Source of the DNA: Herbaspirillum autotrophicum
Lineage (GTDB): Bacteria > Pseudomonadota > Gammaproteobacteria > Burkholderiales > Burkholderiaceae_D
Direction of reading: 5' to 3'
Assembly (NCBI RefSeq): GCF_001189915.1
Contig: NZ_LFLS01000016.1
Coordinates: 1 to 64,000, forward strand
DNA length: 64,000 nucleotides
Shown here: positions 8,819 to 16,992 of the stretch, one piece after another
Position numbering within the stretch: position 1 is the first letter of the stretch
How the letters are laid out: each line of letters opens with the position of its first letter
Translations under genes and position numbers: made by a program
Notes under the pieces: model-generated
Database searches by the model: none
What the model was told of the DNA's origin: nothing
Seen by the model: only the letters and a program-made list of their open reading frames with translations

Positions 8819-9930
8819 GCTGCCACCCGCGCCACGGCATCAGGATGTTCGGAAGCCGGATCATTCAAGTGACAAGCGGCCATATGATTATCGCCATCGC
8901 TGAGCAGTTGCAGCGCCGGTACCTGGATTTCGCACACCATCCGCGCATGCGGACAACGACTGCGGAAACGACAGCCGGACGGCGGATCAATCGGATTCGG
9001 CGGATCACCCGACAACGGCGACGCCATGGTGCGATTGGCCGGGTCCATTGACGGCACGGCCGACAACAGGGCGCGCGTGTAGGGATGCGCCGACTCGCCA
9101 TAAATGCGCTGCACCGGACCGATCTCCACGATCTGTCCCAGATACATCACCATCACGCGGTCGCTGATGTAGTGCACCACATGCAAATCATGCGAGATGA
9201 ACAAATACGTCAGTTGCCGTTCTTGCTTCAATTCCTGCAGCAGGTTCAGTACCTGGGCCTGTACCGATTTATCGAGCGCCGCCACCGCTTCATCCAGAAT
9301 CACCAGACGCGGCTCGAACGCCAGCGCGCGGGCAATGTTGACGCGCTGTCGCTGGCCGCCCGACAATTCATGCGGATAACGCATCGCAAACTGGCCCGGC
9401 TCCAGACCGACCCGCGCCAGCAAATCGTTGGCACGGGCAGTGGCGGCGGCACGATCCAGACCGTGCACATGCGGGCCATAGGCAATCGTTTCGCCAATCG
9501 TCAGGCGCGGATTGAGTGAGGCGTGCGAATCCTGAAATACCATTTGCAGGTTTTGCCGGAAATCCTTCAGCGCCATACCGCCAAATTCGGCAACACCGTC
9601 GCCATCGAAAATCATGGCGCCGCTGTCGGGCGGCATCAGGTTGGCGATCAGCCGCGCCGTGGTTGATTTGCCGCAACCGGATTCACCGACGATGCCCAGT
9701 GTCTCGCCCTTGCCAACGGAAAAATTGACGCCATCAACGGCATGCACTGCTTTGGCTTTGCGGCCAAACAACTTGTCGACCACGCTGTTGCGAATCGGAA
9801 AATGCTTGGTCAGTTGATTGACGATCAGCAACGGTTGCGCCGGTCCGCCGCGTTCTTTGTGTGGCGATTGATCGGCAGCGTCGGCGGCCAGGCCGCCGAT
9901 CAGGGTGGTATCGAAAATATCGGTCAGCAT
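8815..9930 (-). CDS. Peptide ABC transporter ATP-binding protein (DppF-like)
   Basis: A 371-residue second ATPase of the importer. Walker A GESGCGKS, signature LSGGQRQRVN and Walker B VILDEAVAALD are all present; the usual DEPT is DEAV here, as in many DppF/OppF proteins that read DEAVSALD. An oligo/dipeptide C-terminal domain with SGCRFRSRCPHA follows. It overlaps the DppD-like stop by 4 bases and the permease stop by 1 base, so the genes are co-translated. Confidence 0.92.
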   Translation of the reverse strand: MLTDIFDTTLIGGLAADAADQSPHKERGGPAQPLLIVNQLTKHFPIRNSVVDKLFGRKAKAVHAVDGVNFSVGKGETLGIVGESGCGKSTTARLIANLMPPDSGAMIFDGDGVAEFGGMALKDFRQNLQMVFQDSHASLNPRLTIGETIAYGPHVHGLDRAAATARANDLLARVGLEPGQFAMRYPHELSGGQRQRVNIARALAFEPRLVILDEAVAALDKSVQAQVLNLLQELKQERQLTYLFISHDLHVVHYISDRVMVMYLGQIVEIGPVQRIYGESAHPYTRALLSAVPSMDPANRTMASPLSGDPPNPIDPPSGCRFRSRCPHARMVCEIQVPALQLLSDGDNHMAACHLNDPASEHPDAVARVAA

Positions 9931-10823
9931 CAGTGAATATCCATCGCAGAACGTACGCTGTCAGCCAGCAGGTTAAAGGCAATCGAAGTCACGAAGATGA
10001 ATACGCCGGGCATGGCGGCCACCCACGGATTGTTGTAAATGGCAGCGCGCAACGTGTTGAGCATCAGGCCCCATTCCGGTTCCGGCGGCTTCACCCCCAA
10101 ACCCAGAAACGACAGGCCGGACGCCAGAATCAAACTGACGCTGATGAGGCCGGTGGCATACACGAACACCGGTCCCAGCACATTGCCGAGCACGTGAACG
10201 CGGATGATGGAAAAGGCCGACGCGCCGCTCATGCGTGCCGCTTCGATGTAATCGAGCTTGCTGACCTGGGTGGTGACGCTTTCGGCCACCCGCACCACTT
10301 GCGGAATGAAGATCAGGGTCAGCGCGATGATGCTGTTGCTCATGCCGGGGCCGAGCGCGCCGGAAATCGCCACCGCCAGCAATACCGATGGAAAGGCATA
10401 GAACACATCCAGCACCCGCATCACCACGGTATTGAAGCGGCCGCCGATATAACCGGCGAACAGGCCGATGGAGGTACCGATGCCGAAGGCAAACAGTACC
10501 GGCAACACGCCCATCAGCAGCGACAAACGACCGCCATACATCAGGCGCGTGAGCATGTCGCGCCCGAGTTCATCGGTGCCGAGCAGATAACCGGCACTGC
10601 CGACCGGCAGCAGACGGCGGATCATGCTGCCCTTGTAGGGATCGGCAGGCGCCAGCCATGGTGCGAACACCGCCGCCGCAATAATCGCCAGAATCAGCAA
10701 TGCGCTGGCCACGGCGACCGGATCGCGCCGTACTTGCCGCCACACCAGCATCCAGTAATTGCGACTGACCGGAGCGCGCGCCACTTGCATGCGCGCCGGC
10801 GCCAGAGAAAAGGAGAGAGCCAT
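9930..10823 (-). CDS. Peptide ABC transporter permease (DppC-like)
   Basis: A 297-residue inner-membrane permease. The N-terminal OppC-type cytoplasmic segment with one helix is followed by the binding-protein-dependent transport domain. The EAA loop is recognisable as DYIEAARMSGASAFSIIRVHVLGN. It begins 18 bases after the DppB-like stop. It forms a heterodimer with that permease. Confidence 0.92.
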   Translation of the reverse strand: MALSFSLAPARMQVARAPVSRNYWMLVWRQVRRDPVAVASALLILAIIAAAVFAPWLAPADPYKGSMIRRLLPVGSAGYLLGTDELGRDMLTRLMYGGRLSLLMGVLPVLFAFGIGTSIGLFAGYIGGRFNTVVMRVLDVFYAFPSVLLAVAISGALGPGMSNSIIALTLIFIPQVVRVAESVTTQVSKLDYIEAARMSGASAFSIIRVHVLGNVLGPVFVYATGLISVSLILASGLSFLGLGVKPPEPEWGLMLNTLRAAIYNNPWVAAMPGVFIFVTSIAFNLLADSVRSAMDIH

Positions 10824-10841
10824 GAAATCCTTGATATCAGG

Positions 10842-11798
10842 TTAGCTGTTACGGCCCATGCGCGGATCGAGCAACGGCTGGATGATGTCGACCGCCAGAT
10901 TGAGCACCACGAAGAACATGCACAACACCAGAATCGTGCCCTGCAACAAGGGCATGTCACGCTGGAAAATCGCGGTGTTGAGCAAGAAGCCGGTGCCGGG
11001 CCAGGCGAATACGGTTTCGACCAGAATCGAGCCGCCCATCAGATAACCGATTTGCAAACCAGCTACGGCCAGCACGGTCGGCGCGGTATTTTTGGCGACA
11101 TGCCGAAAGATGGCGCGGCTGTTCAGACCGCGTGCCCGCAAGGCGATCACGAAATCCTGCCCCAGCATATCGCCGACCAGTGCCCGCACCGTGCGGGTGA
11201 TGATGCCCATTGGAATCACCGACAAGGTGATTGCCGGCAATACCAGATGCCGCATATGGGCGTAATCCCACAGCCAGCCGGCCGAACCGCCGGGGCCGGC
11301 ACCCATCGCCGGGAACCACGACAACCACACGGAAAAGATAATGGTCAGTACCAGTCCCAGCCAGTAATGCGGCACGCTGACGCCCACCACCGACAAGGCG
11401 CTGGCAACGCGATCAACCCAACTGCCCTGACGATAACCGGCCACCGCCCCCAAGGCACAACCAAGCACCACGCCCAGCAGACCGGCCACACCTGCCAGTA
11501 CCAGCGTATTGCTGACGGCGCTCAACACTTCGGTGACCACCGGCCGGCCGGAGGCAATCGATGCCCCCAGATCACCATGCAAGGCGCGCCACAGCCACAA
11601 GCCGTACTGCACCGGCACCGGCTTGTCGAGACCATAAGCGGCCTTGAGTGAGGCAATCACTTCCGCCGGTGCATCGGACGGGGCAATCGCATTGAGCGGA
11701 TCGCCCGGCGCCAGATAGACCAGAATGAATGAAAACGCCGTCACGCTGAGCGCAATCGGAATCGCATACAGCAGACGTTTCAGAATATAGGCAAGCAT
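10842..11798 (-). CDS. Peptide ABC transporter permease (DppB-like)
   Basis: A 318-residue permease with the DppB/GsiC-type N-terminus (KRLLYAIPIALSVTAFSF, LAPGDPL) and an EAA loop (FVIALRARGLNSRAIFRH). About six transmembrane helices are visible. It follows the binding-protein gene after a 60-base gap that contains a hairpin, as is usual when the binding protein is needed in excess over the membrane subunits. Confidence 0.92.
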   Translation of the reverse strand: MLAYILKRLLYAIPIALSVTAFSFILVYLAPGDPLNAIAPSDAPAEVIASLKAAYGLDKPVPVQYGLWLWRALHGDLGASIASGRPVVTEVLSAVSNTLVLAGVAGLLGVVLGCALGAVAGYRQGSWVDRVASALSVVGVSVPHYWLGLVLTIIFSVWLSWFPAMGAGPGGSAGWLWDYAHMRHLVLPAITLSVIPMGIITRTVRALVGDMLGQDFVIALRARGLNSRAIFRHVAKNTAPTVLAVAGLQIGYLMGGSILVETVFAWPGTGFLLNTAIFQRDMPLLQGTILVLCMFFVVLNLAVDIIQPLLDPRMGRNS

Positions 11799-11826
11799 GC
11801 ATCTCTTTCAGAAAATACCCGGGCGC

Positions 11827-11847
11827 CGGACATCGTGGCGATATCCG
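11827..11847 (-). other. Stem-loop between binding-protein and permease genes
   Basis: CGGACATCG (11827-11835) and CGATATCCG (11839-11847) form a 9-bp stem (one U-G wobble in the minus-strand RNA) with a 3-base loop, 12 bases past the binding-protein stop. It has no strong T-tract, so it is more likely an RNA-stabilising or partial attenuating structure than a full terminator. Confidence 0.45.
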
Positions 11848-11858
11848 ACGCGTACGCT

Positions 11859-13478
11859 TTACATCGCAATCGTGGTCAAATCCTGAAACCAGTGCTGCGC
11901 CTGCACGAAACCTTTGACCTTGGGCGAGATGACATGCGGATTGGTGTCATGCACCACCCACAACATCAGGGCATCGTTGACCATGATCTGATGCACCTGT
12001 GCCAGCAAACCGTCTTGCACTTTCGGATCGAAGGTCGTGCTGATCCTGGCCAGCAGGGCATCGACCTGGGGATTTTTGTAGCCACCCCAGTTGACACCGT
12101 TCGGTGCAATATATTTGCTGTCGACAAAACGGGTGATGGCGTAGAACGGATCCGCTGTCACATAGCCCAGATTGATGGCCGAGATACCCTTGCTGACATT
12201 GGCCGGGGCCGCGGCGCCGGAACGCCAGTTCAGATACAAGCCTTCCAGTTCCACCACTTCAAACTCAACCTGAATGCCGACTTCCTTGAGGCTTTGCTGA
12301 ATGTACTCATTCATGGGCAACGACAGCATCTGGCCGGTGCCGCCTTGGGCGATGATGACTTTGGCTTTGAGCGGCTTGGCCTGGCTGTAGCCGGCTTGCG
12401 CCATCAGGGCGCGCGCTGCGGCCAGATCGTATTTGATATCGAAAGTCGGCTTGCCGAACCATGGATTGGTGACATCAACCTGACCTTTGGCCGGTACCGC
12501 CAGACCGTTCATGAGCGCCACCACTTCCTTGCGGTCAATCGCCAGATTGGCAGCCTTGCGCACGCGGATGTCGGTCCATGGCGAACCGGGCAGGGTGCTG
12601 AAATGGTAGGGCCAGACATGCGGCGTGACATTGCTCACCAGTTTGAAACCGGCGCTCTTGAGTTGCGCCACGGCATCCGGCGGCGGCGTTTCAATGATGT
12701 CGACCTGGCCGTTCATCAGCGCGTTGGCGCGCGTCAGGGCGTCGGGAATCGGCATCAGGACGATGCGGTCAGTCTTGGCGATGCGGGTCTTGTCCCAGTA
12801 GCCGGCATTCTTGACCAGCTCGGCGCGCTCACGCGGCACCAGCTTGTCCAGCTTGAACGGACCGGTACCGGATGGCTGCGCGGCGAACTTGTTCCAATCC
12901 TTGCCGAGCTTTTCCCATTGCGCCGGGCTGGAAATCAGAAACCATGGCAACTGATACAGGAACAGCGCGTCGACTTCCTTGGTGGTGATTTCTACCGTGT
13001 AGTCATCGATCTTTTTATAACTGGCAATCGACGGAATGCGTGAACGTACCTGCGCACTTTGCTTCGGATCGAACTGTGCCGATTTGTCGTTCAATACCTT
13101 GTCCAGATTCCAGATCACGGCATCGGCCTTGAAATCCGAACCATCATGGAACTTGACGCCCTTGCGCAGCGTGAAGCTCCATTTCTTGTTATCGGCCGGA
13201 TTGACCTTCCAGGCCGTGGCCAGCCCTGGCACCAGCTTGCCGGGACGGGTCGCGATATTCGATTCCCACGCGACCAGCGGATCGTAAATGGTATGGCCGG
13301 TGAACTGATAGGCACCGGCACCGCGATCCGGTTGCCCGGTGGTCAGCGGAATATCGGACATCGAAATGCCGTAACGGGCCACTGTCTCGGCCTGTACCGG
13401 CGCATGCAACATGAGCGCAACCGGCGCCAGTAAAAGCCAGCGCGATAATTTTTTTGTGATGGATGACTTGCAATGCAT
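11859..13478 (-). CDS. Peptide ABC transporter substrate-binding protein
   Basis: A 539-residue periplasmic binding protein of family 5 (DppA/OppA/GsiB). A Sec signal peptide with hydrophobic core WLLLAPVALML ends near residue 30 (HAPVQA). The mature part has family features such as WSFTLRKGVKFHDG and VRKAANLAIDRKEV. The ATG has AGAGG upstream. It is the first gene of an operon with two permeases, two ATPases, a GntR regulator and a gamma-glutamyltransferase. That company suggests glutathione or gamma-glutamyl peptides, but dipeptide, opine or nickel-chelate binding cannot be excluded from sequence alone. Confidence 0.9.
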   Translation of the reverse strand: MHCKSSITKKLSRWLLLAPVALMLHAPVQAETVARYGISMSDIPLTTGQPDRGAGAYQFTGHTIYDPLVAWESNIATRPGKLVPGLATAWKVNPADNKKWSFTLRKGVKFHDGSDFKADAVIWNLDKVLNDKSAQFDPKQSAQVRSRIPSIASYKKIDDYTVEITTKEVDALFLYQLPWFLISSPAQWEKLGKDWNKFAAQPSGTGPFKLDKLVPRERAELVKNAGYWDKTRIAKTDRIVLMPIPDALTRANALMNGQVDIIETPPPDAVAQLKSAGFKLVSNVTPHVWPYHFSTLPGSPWTDIRVRKAANLAIDRKEVVALMNGLAVPAKGQVDVTNPWFGKPTFDIKYDLAAARALMAQAGYSQAKPLKAKVIIAQGGTGQMLSLPMNEYIQQSLKEVGIQVEFEVVELEGLYLNWRSGAAAPANVSKGISAINLGYVTADPFYAITRFVDSKYIAPNGVNWGGYKNPQVDALLARISTTFDPKVQDGLLAQVHQIMVNDALMLWVVHDTNPHVISPKVKGFVQAQHWFQDLTTIAM

Positions 13479-13654
13479 GGAAACCTCTTGAGTGATTGGT
13501 GAGGGTGATGACCTGCGTACAAAAGCAGTTTGCGTGCCACCAAAGAGGTTTTGCCGAATGTTTTTTCAGGACAGCCGCGTCATGCGGCCCGGGCGGAAGA
13601 TTGTATTTGACGCGCGTGCGGCAGCAGCGCGGTGCAGAAACCATGGTTCACGGT

Positions 13655-13705
13655 TTGCATGCAAGATGACGGGGATTTACTGTTTTATGGCTGACTTGCA
13701 TGCAC
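13655..13705. promoter_or_regulatory. Paired TTGCATGCA palindromes, candidate GntR operators
   Basis: TTGCATGCAA at 13655-13664 is a perfect 10-base palindrome; TTGCATGCAC at 13696-13705 matches it in nine bases. The centres are 41 bases apart, close to four helical turns. FCD-type GntR regulators often bind short TTG-N4-CAA palindromes, and one is encoded in the operon just downstream. Direct evidence of binding is lacking. Confidence 0.4.
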
Positions 13706-13762
13706 CGGAACGGCGCGCATCAGAAAAATTGCAATACTGCAAACGGCGGGTAGTGAGGACAA

Positions 13763-13791
13763 GACGGCCACCGCAACGCGCGGCGACCGTC
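13763..13791 (-). terminator. Hairpin after the TonB receptor gene
   Basis: GACGGCCACC (13763-13772) and GGCGACCGTC (13782-13791) pair over 10 bp, with two G-U wobbles in the minus-strand RNA, around a 9-base GC loop. It sits 17 bases past the receptor stop. The following T-tract is weak. Confidence 0.45.
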
Positions 13792-13807
13792 ATCGTGCAA
13801 AGATGCC

Positions 13808-15859
13808 TCAGAAGTTGCGGGTCAGGGTCAGGCGAAACGTGCGCGGCTCAACCGGATGGAAGTGAATGTCATTGACCCCGCCAGTCGCTTCACCGTTCAG
13901 GCGCGACGGATAGTAATAGTCGATGTCACTGGCCTGACGGTCGAACAGATTGAACACATCCAGCGTGACGCGGGTTTTGGCATCCACCTTGTAGCCGACC
14001 CGGGCATACGCCAACGTGGTCGATTGCGAGCGCACGCTGTTATCTTCAATCAGTGGCCGCGGACCGAAATAGCGTAGCTGGAAAGCGCCCGACCAGCGTC
14101 CGAGATCCGTCACGCTGACCCCGAACGAGGCCACCTTGTTGATCGCCCCCGGAATATTGTTACCGGCCGGATCATCCTGCGTATAACGCGCACGCGATGC
14201 GGCCAGATCAAGATCGAACATCAGCCATGGCGTTGCAATATAGTGATTGTTCCATTCGATGCCATGCCGGCGGCTGGCCCGGCTTGGCTGGGTTTCGCCG
14301 GCATCGCCGACAAACACCAGCTCCGAATCGATATCGAGACGCCACAGTGCCAACGAACTTTGCAAGCCCGGCACAATTTCGGTACGCACGCCAAGTTCGG
14401 CGCCGCGCGTGCTGACCAGCGGCGTGACCGGACTGGCCGGGCCGCCGCCGGGCAACCGGGTCTGCGTGGTGCCGCGTGCATCATTGCTGTGAAACCCTTT
14501 GCCGTAATTGATGAAGTACTCGGTCTTGGCCCACGGCCCGAAGATCAGCGACAGCTTGGGCGAAGCAATATGATCGCGTGCACTGCCGGAGTTGCCATCG
14601 ATACTGCTGTCGACATTGAAGCGATAGCTGTCGTAACGAATGCCGGCCACGGTACGGAATTTCTCCAGCCATTGCGTAGTGTTTTCGGCATACACCCCGA
14701 GACTGCCTTCCTTGACCTGGCTTTCACTGACGGTGGCAATGGTTTGGCGCGCTACCGTGTTGTACAACCCCACCGGCGACAGCTTGTCGTACCGGGCCTG
14801 CATGCCGATCTTGTTTTGCATTGCCATGCCGGCCACGGTGGTGAACCAGGTCTGACTGGCATCGAACCCGAGCATGGTGCGCTGCTCGCGCTGATGGAAT
14901 TGATCTCCCTCGGTCTCATTGTTCAGAAAGTAGCCGAAGTTGCTGTACAGATTCAGCTTCGAACGCACGGCATAGGCATTGAATTCGAACAGCCCGGCGT
15001 CATTGCGCTTGTGCATCGCATACGACAAACTGTAGCGGGCGGTATCGCCGCCATCGGTCGGGTCAATCGCACCGTAGCGGCCAATCTGGCCCGACTGCAC
15101 TGCGCGCAACGGAATCTGGTCGGTGGAATTCCAGGTGTTGTGATACGCCATCGCGGTCAGGCTGAAACCATCGGCCTGCGTACCGCCGCTGTAGCGCAAT
15201 ACGGCGCTGTACTTGCGCTCGCCTTCGGGAATATCCCACGGTCCGTTGTTGCGGGTGACTTCCAGTCCGTACAACAGATTGCCGTTGCCGAGTGCCAGCG
15301 AGTCCGCCAGTAGCGCGCGCTGATAGCCATGGCCGCCAATCGACAATGCCGCCACGCCTTGCGGCAGCGTATTTGCCAGTCGCATGTGGGCCGCCCCTGC
15401 GGAGGCAAAATCACCTTCGTCGGCAAAGTAGGGGCCCTTTTTGTAATCGATGCGTTCGACCAGTTCCGGGATGATGAAGTTGAGATCGGTATAGCCTTGG
15501 CCGTGGGCATGCGTGCGCATGTTGACCGGCATGCTGTCGATCCAGGTCGCGAAGTCGGTGCCGTGATCGAGATTGAAGCCGCGCAGGAAATACTGATTCG
15601 CTTTGCCATCGCCACTGTGCTGGGTCACGATCATGCCCGGTACGAATTCCAGCAATTCACCGGTGCGCAAAGCCGGCCGGTTTTCAATCAGTTTCGCGGT
15701 GACACTGCCCTGGCTGGCCGCATCTGAGCTACCCACGGCATTGTCATAATGACCAGTCACCGTTACCGCCCCCAATCCACTCTCGTCAGCCGCCATCACC
15801 TTCAGCGCTGCCAGCGCCAAAGAGATTGCTGCGGTCAGTTTCTTTTTATTGCCTCGCAT
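13808..15859 (-). CDS. TonB-dependent outer-membrane receptor, possibly for nickel
   Basis: A 683-residue outer-membrane receptor with signal peptide, plug domain (GELLEFVPGMIV, then YFLRGFNLDHGTDF) and a beta-barrel ending in phenylalanine (LTLTRNF). It lacks the N-terminal STN signalling domain of the two later receptors. The ATG at 15859 is chosen because AAGGGA lies 7 bases upstream; the ATG at 15865 would be too close to it. It diverges from hupE, and a GTATGA-N15-TCATAC operator lies 32 bases upstream of the start. Together these suggest nickel- or cobalt-chelate uptake under NikR-like control. The substrate is an inference. Confidence 0.85.
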   Translation of the reverse strand: MRGNKKKLTAAISLALAALKVMAADESGLGAVTVTGHYDNAVGSSDAASQGSVTAKLIENRPALRTGELLEFVPGMIVTQHSGDGKANQYFLRGFNLDHGTDFATWIDSMPVNMRTHAHGQGYTDLNFIIPELVERIDYKKGPYFADEGDFASAGAAHMRLANTLPQGVAALSIGGHGYQRALLADSLALGNGNLLYGLEVTRNNGPWDIPEGERKYSAVLRYSGGTQADGFSLTAMAYHNTWNSTDQIPLRAVQSGQIGRYGAIDPTDGGDTARYSLSYAMHKRNDAGLFEFNAYAVRSKLNLYSNFGYFLNNETEGDQFHQREQRTMLGFDASQTWFTTVAGMAMQNKIGMQARYDKLSPVGLYNTVARQTIATVSESQVKEGSLGVYAENTTQWLEKFRTVAGIRYDSYRFNVDSSIDGNSGSARDHIASPKLSLIFGPWAKTEYFINYGKGFHSNDARGTTQTRLPGGGPASPVTPLVSTRGAELGVRTEIVPGLQSSLALWRLDIDSELVFVGDAGETQPSRASRRHGIEWNNHYIATPWLMFDLDLAASRARYTQDDPAGNNIPGAINKVASFGVSVTDLGRWSGAFQLRYFGPRPLIEDNSVRSQSTTLAYARVGYKVDAKTRVTLDVFNLFDRQASDIDYYYPSRLNGEATGGVNDIHFHPVEPRTFRLTLTRNF

Positions 15860-16309
15860 CGCCATGTCCCTTGATTTGATTTTTTCGGTCGTATGATAAT
15901 TTAATTATTTGTCATACAACGATGTCATAGCAAAAAACAGACCATGACGGACGCAGCGGCGTGCCAGCGGAAATGCCCGTGCGCCCGGATTCATCTGGCA
16001 TTCAACTTTGCAGTTATGCATGACAACCGGAATACAGCTATGCACCGGGACCGCAATGAAGTCGGTGTGCCAGCCCCGAAAAGCCGCATCTGCTGCGGTT
16101 GTTGCGTCATTCAGGTGCAACGGCGCTGCTGGCATGTTTATTGAATGTGCGGCTGCATACCAACAACAATCGGAGACCAGCAAACACTGCGGGCGACAGC
16201 GTCGATGCGACCATGTCCGGCCCGCCAGCCACGTTTTCTTGTACCGGCGCAGGAATTGCCTGCCGGATGCAGCCGACCTATTTCGTCTTTTTCAATTCAG
16301 GAGTTTCAC
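15860..16309. other. Divergent intergenic region, receptor to hupE
   Basis: These 450 bases hold the NikR-like operator near the receptor side. The remaining part, about 15920-16300, is GC-rich with no credible gene; overlapping open frames have no ribosome-binding sites or family resemblance. A long hupE leader is possible. A short stretch at 16172-16180 resembles part of a B12 box, but the rest of a cobalamin riboswitch was not found. Confidence 0.5.
15891..15917. promoter_or_regulatory. NikR-like operator (GTATGA-N15-TCATAC)
   Basis: GTATGA at 15891-15896 and TCATAC at 15912-15917 form perfect outer half-sites around an AT-rich 15-base spacer. The E. coli NikR operator has the same half-sites with a 16-base spacer. 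It lies between the TonB receptor and hupE, directly upstream of the receptor start. The spacing differs by one base, so the fit is not exact. Confidence 0.6.
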
Positions 16310-16882
16310 ATGCGCAGCAAAATCATTTCCCCGTTGATCGCCATCGCCGCGCTGGCGTTTTGCGGCATCGCCCAAGCTCATCCCGGTCATGGCGGCGGCT
16401 TCGCTGCCGGCCTCGAACATCCTTTGTCAGGTGCCGATCACCTGCTGGCCATGATTGCGGTGGGGATCTGGGCCTTCCAGCTCGGCGGGCGGGCGAAGTG
16501 GCTGGTGCCGGCATGTTTTGTGGCCATCATGGCCGGTGCCGCCGGACTCGGCATGACCGGCGTCGGCTTGCCGATGATTGAAAGCGGCATTGCGGCATCG
16601 CTGCTGGTGCTCGGTTTGCTGATCGCATTCGCGGTGTCGGTGCGGCCGGCAGTCGCAGGCGCTGTCGTCGCCGTGTTTGCAGTGTTCCACGGCTATGCGC
16701 ATGGCGCGGAAATGCCGTCGATGGCATCGCCGTGGCTATATGGCGCGGGATTTATTGCCGCCACCGCGGCATTGCATGGTGTCGGATTGATGCTGGGTCG
16801 CAGTGTCGCCGGCAAAGCGCTGATCCTGCGCGCCGCCGGTATCGCGGTGGCGACGGCAGGTGCGTGGATGATGGCGAGCTGA
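16310..16882 (+). CDS. hupE: HupE/UreJ-family nickel/cobalt transporter
   Basis: A 190-residue membrane protein of the HupE/UreJ family. An N-terminal signal peptide ending near AQA precedes the mature start HPGHGGGF, and the hallmark HPLSGADHLLAMIAVG follows at about residues 39-54. A second histidine-rich stretch (VFHGYAHGAEMP) and about six helices complete the fold. HupE carries Ni2+ for hydrogenase in Rhizobium; relatives move Co2+. AGGAG lies just upstream of ATG 16310. It sits opposite the TonB receptor, far from the hox cluster, which itself has no hoxN-type nickel permease, so it may serve that role. Confidence 0.88.
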   Translation: MRSKIISPLIAIAALAFCGIAQAHPGHGGGFAAGLEHPLSGADHLLAMIAVGIWAFQLGGRAKWLVPACFVAIMAGAAGLGMTGVGLPMIESGIAASLLVLGLLIAFAVSVRPAVAGAVVAVFAVFHGYAHGAEMPSMASPWLYGAGFIAATAALHGVGLMLGRSVAGKALILRAAGIAVATAGAWMMAS

Positions 16883-16933
16883 TCAGTACCTGACAGACTG
16901 CACCGCTGCCAGCAACGTTCAGAGGCCGGCAGA

Positions 16934-16960
16934 TCTCTCGCGTTCAGACAGCGCGAGAGA
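16934..16960. terminator. Hairpin between convergent hupE and SDR genes
   Basis: TCTCTCGCG (16934-16942) pairs perfectly with CGCGAGAGA (16952-16960) around a 9-base loop, between the hupE stop and the SDR stop. No T-tract follows on either strand, so termination strength is uncertain. Confidence 0.45.
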
Positions 16961-16992
16961 CTGCACCTGAACATTCGCAGCCGGCAACTGCC

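Larger units (their letters stand above)
13479..13807. promoter_or_regulatory. Upstream region of the peptide operon
   Basis: No gene is evident in these 329 bases. They hold two TTGCATGCA palindromes (13655-13664, and 13696-13704) and the end-of-gene hairpin of the TonB receptor near 13763-13791. The promoter of the peptide operon should lie between the palindromes and 13478, but no clear hexamers stand out. Confidence 0.45.

Noticed and set aside
9861-11651. 596-codon plus-strand open frame
   Set aside because: It lies antisense to the two permease genes, has low-complexity His/Gln/Arg-rich content and no family resemblance. Long shadow frames are common in GC-rich DNA.
11835-13043. 402-codon plus-strand open frame
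   Set aside because: It is antisense to the substrate-binding protein gene, which has clear family motifs and a ribosome-binding site.
16165-16190. CGGAGACCAGC resembling the B12 box of a cobalamin riboswitch upstream of hupE
   Set aside because: The rest of the aptamer, such as the CCCGCNACTGT-type core and the preceding GGTGNAANTCC, could not be found at suitable spacing.
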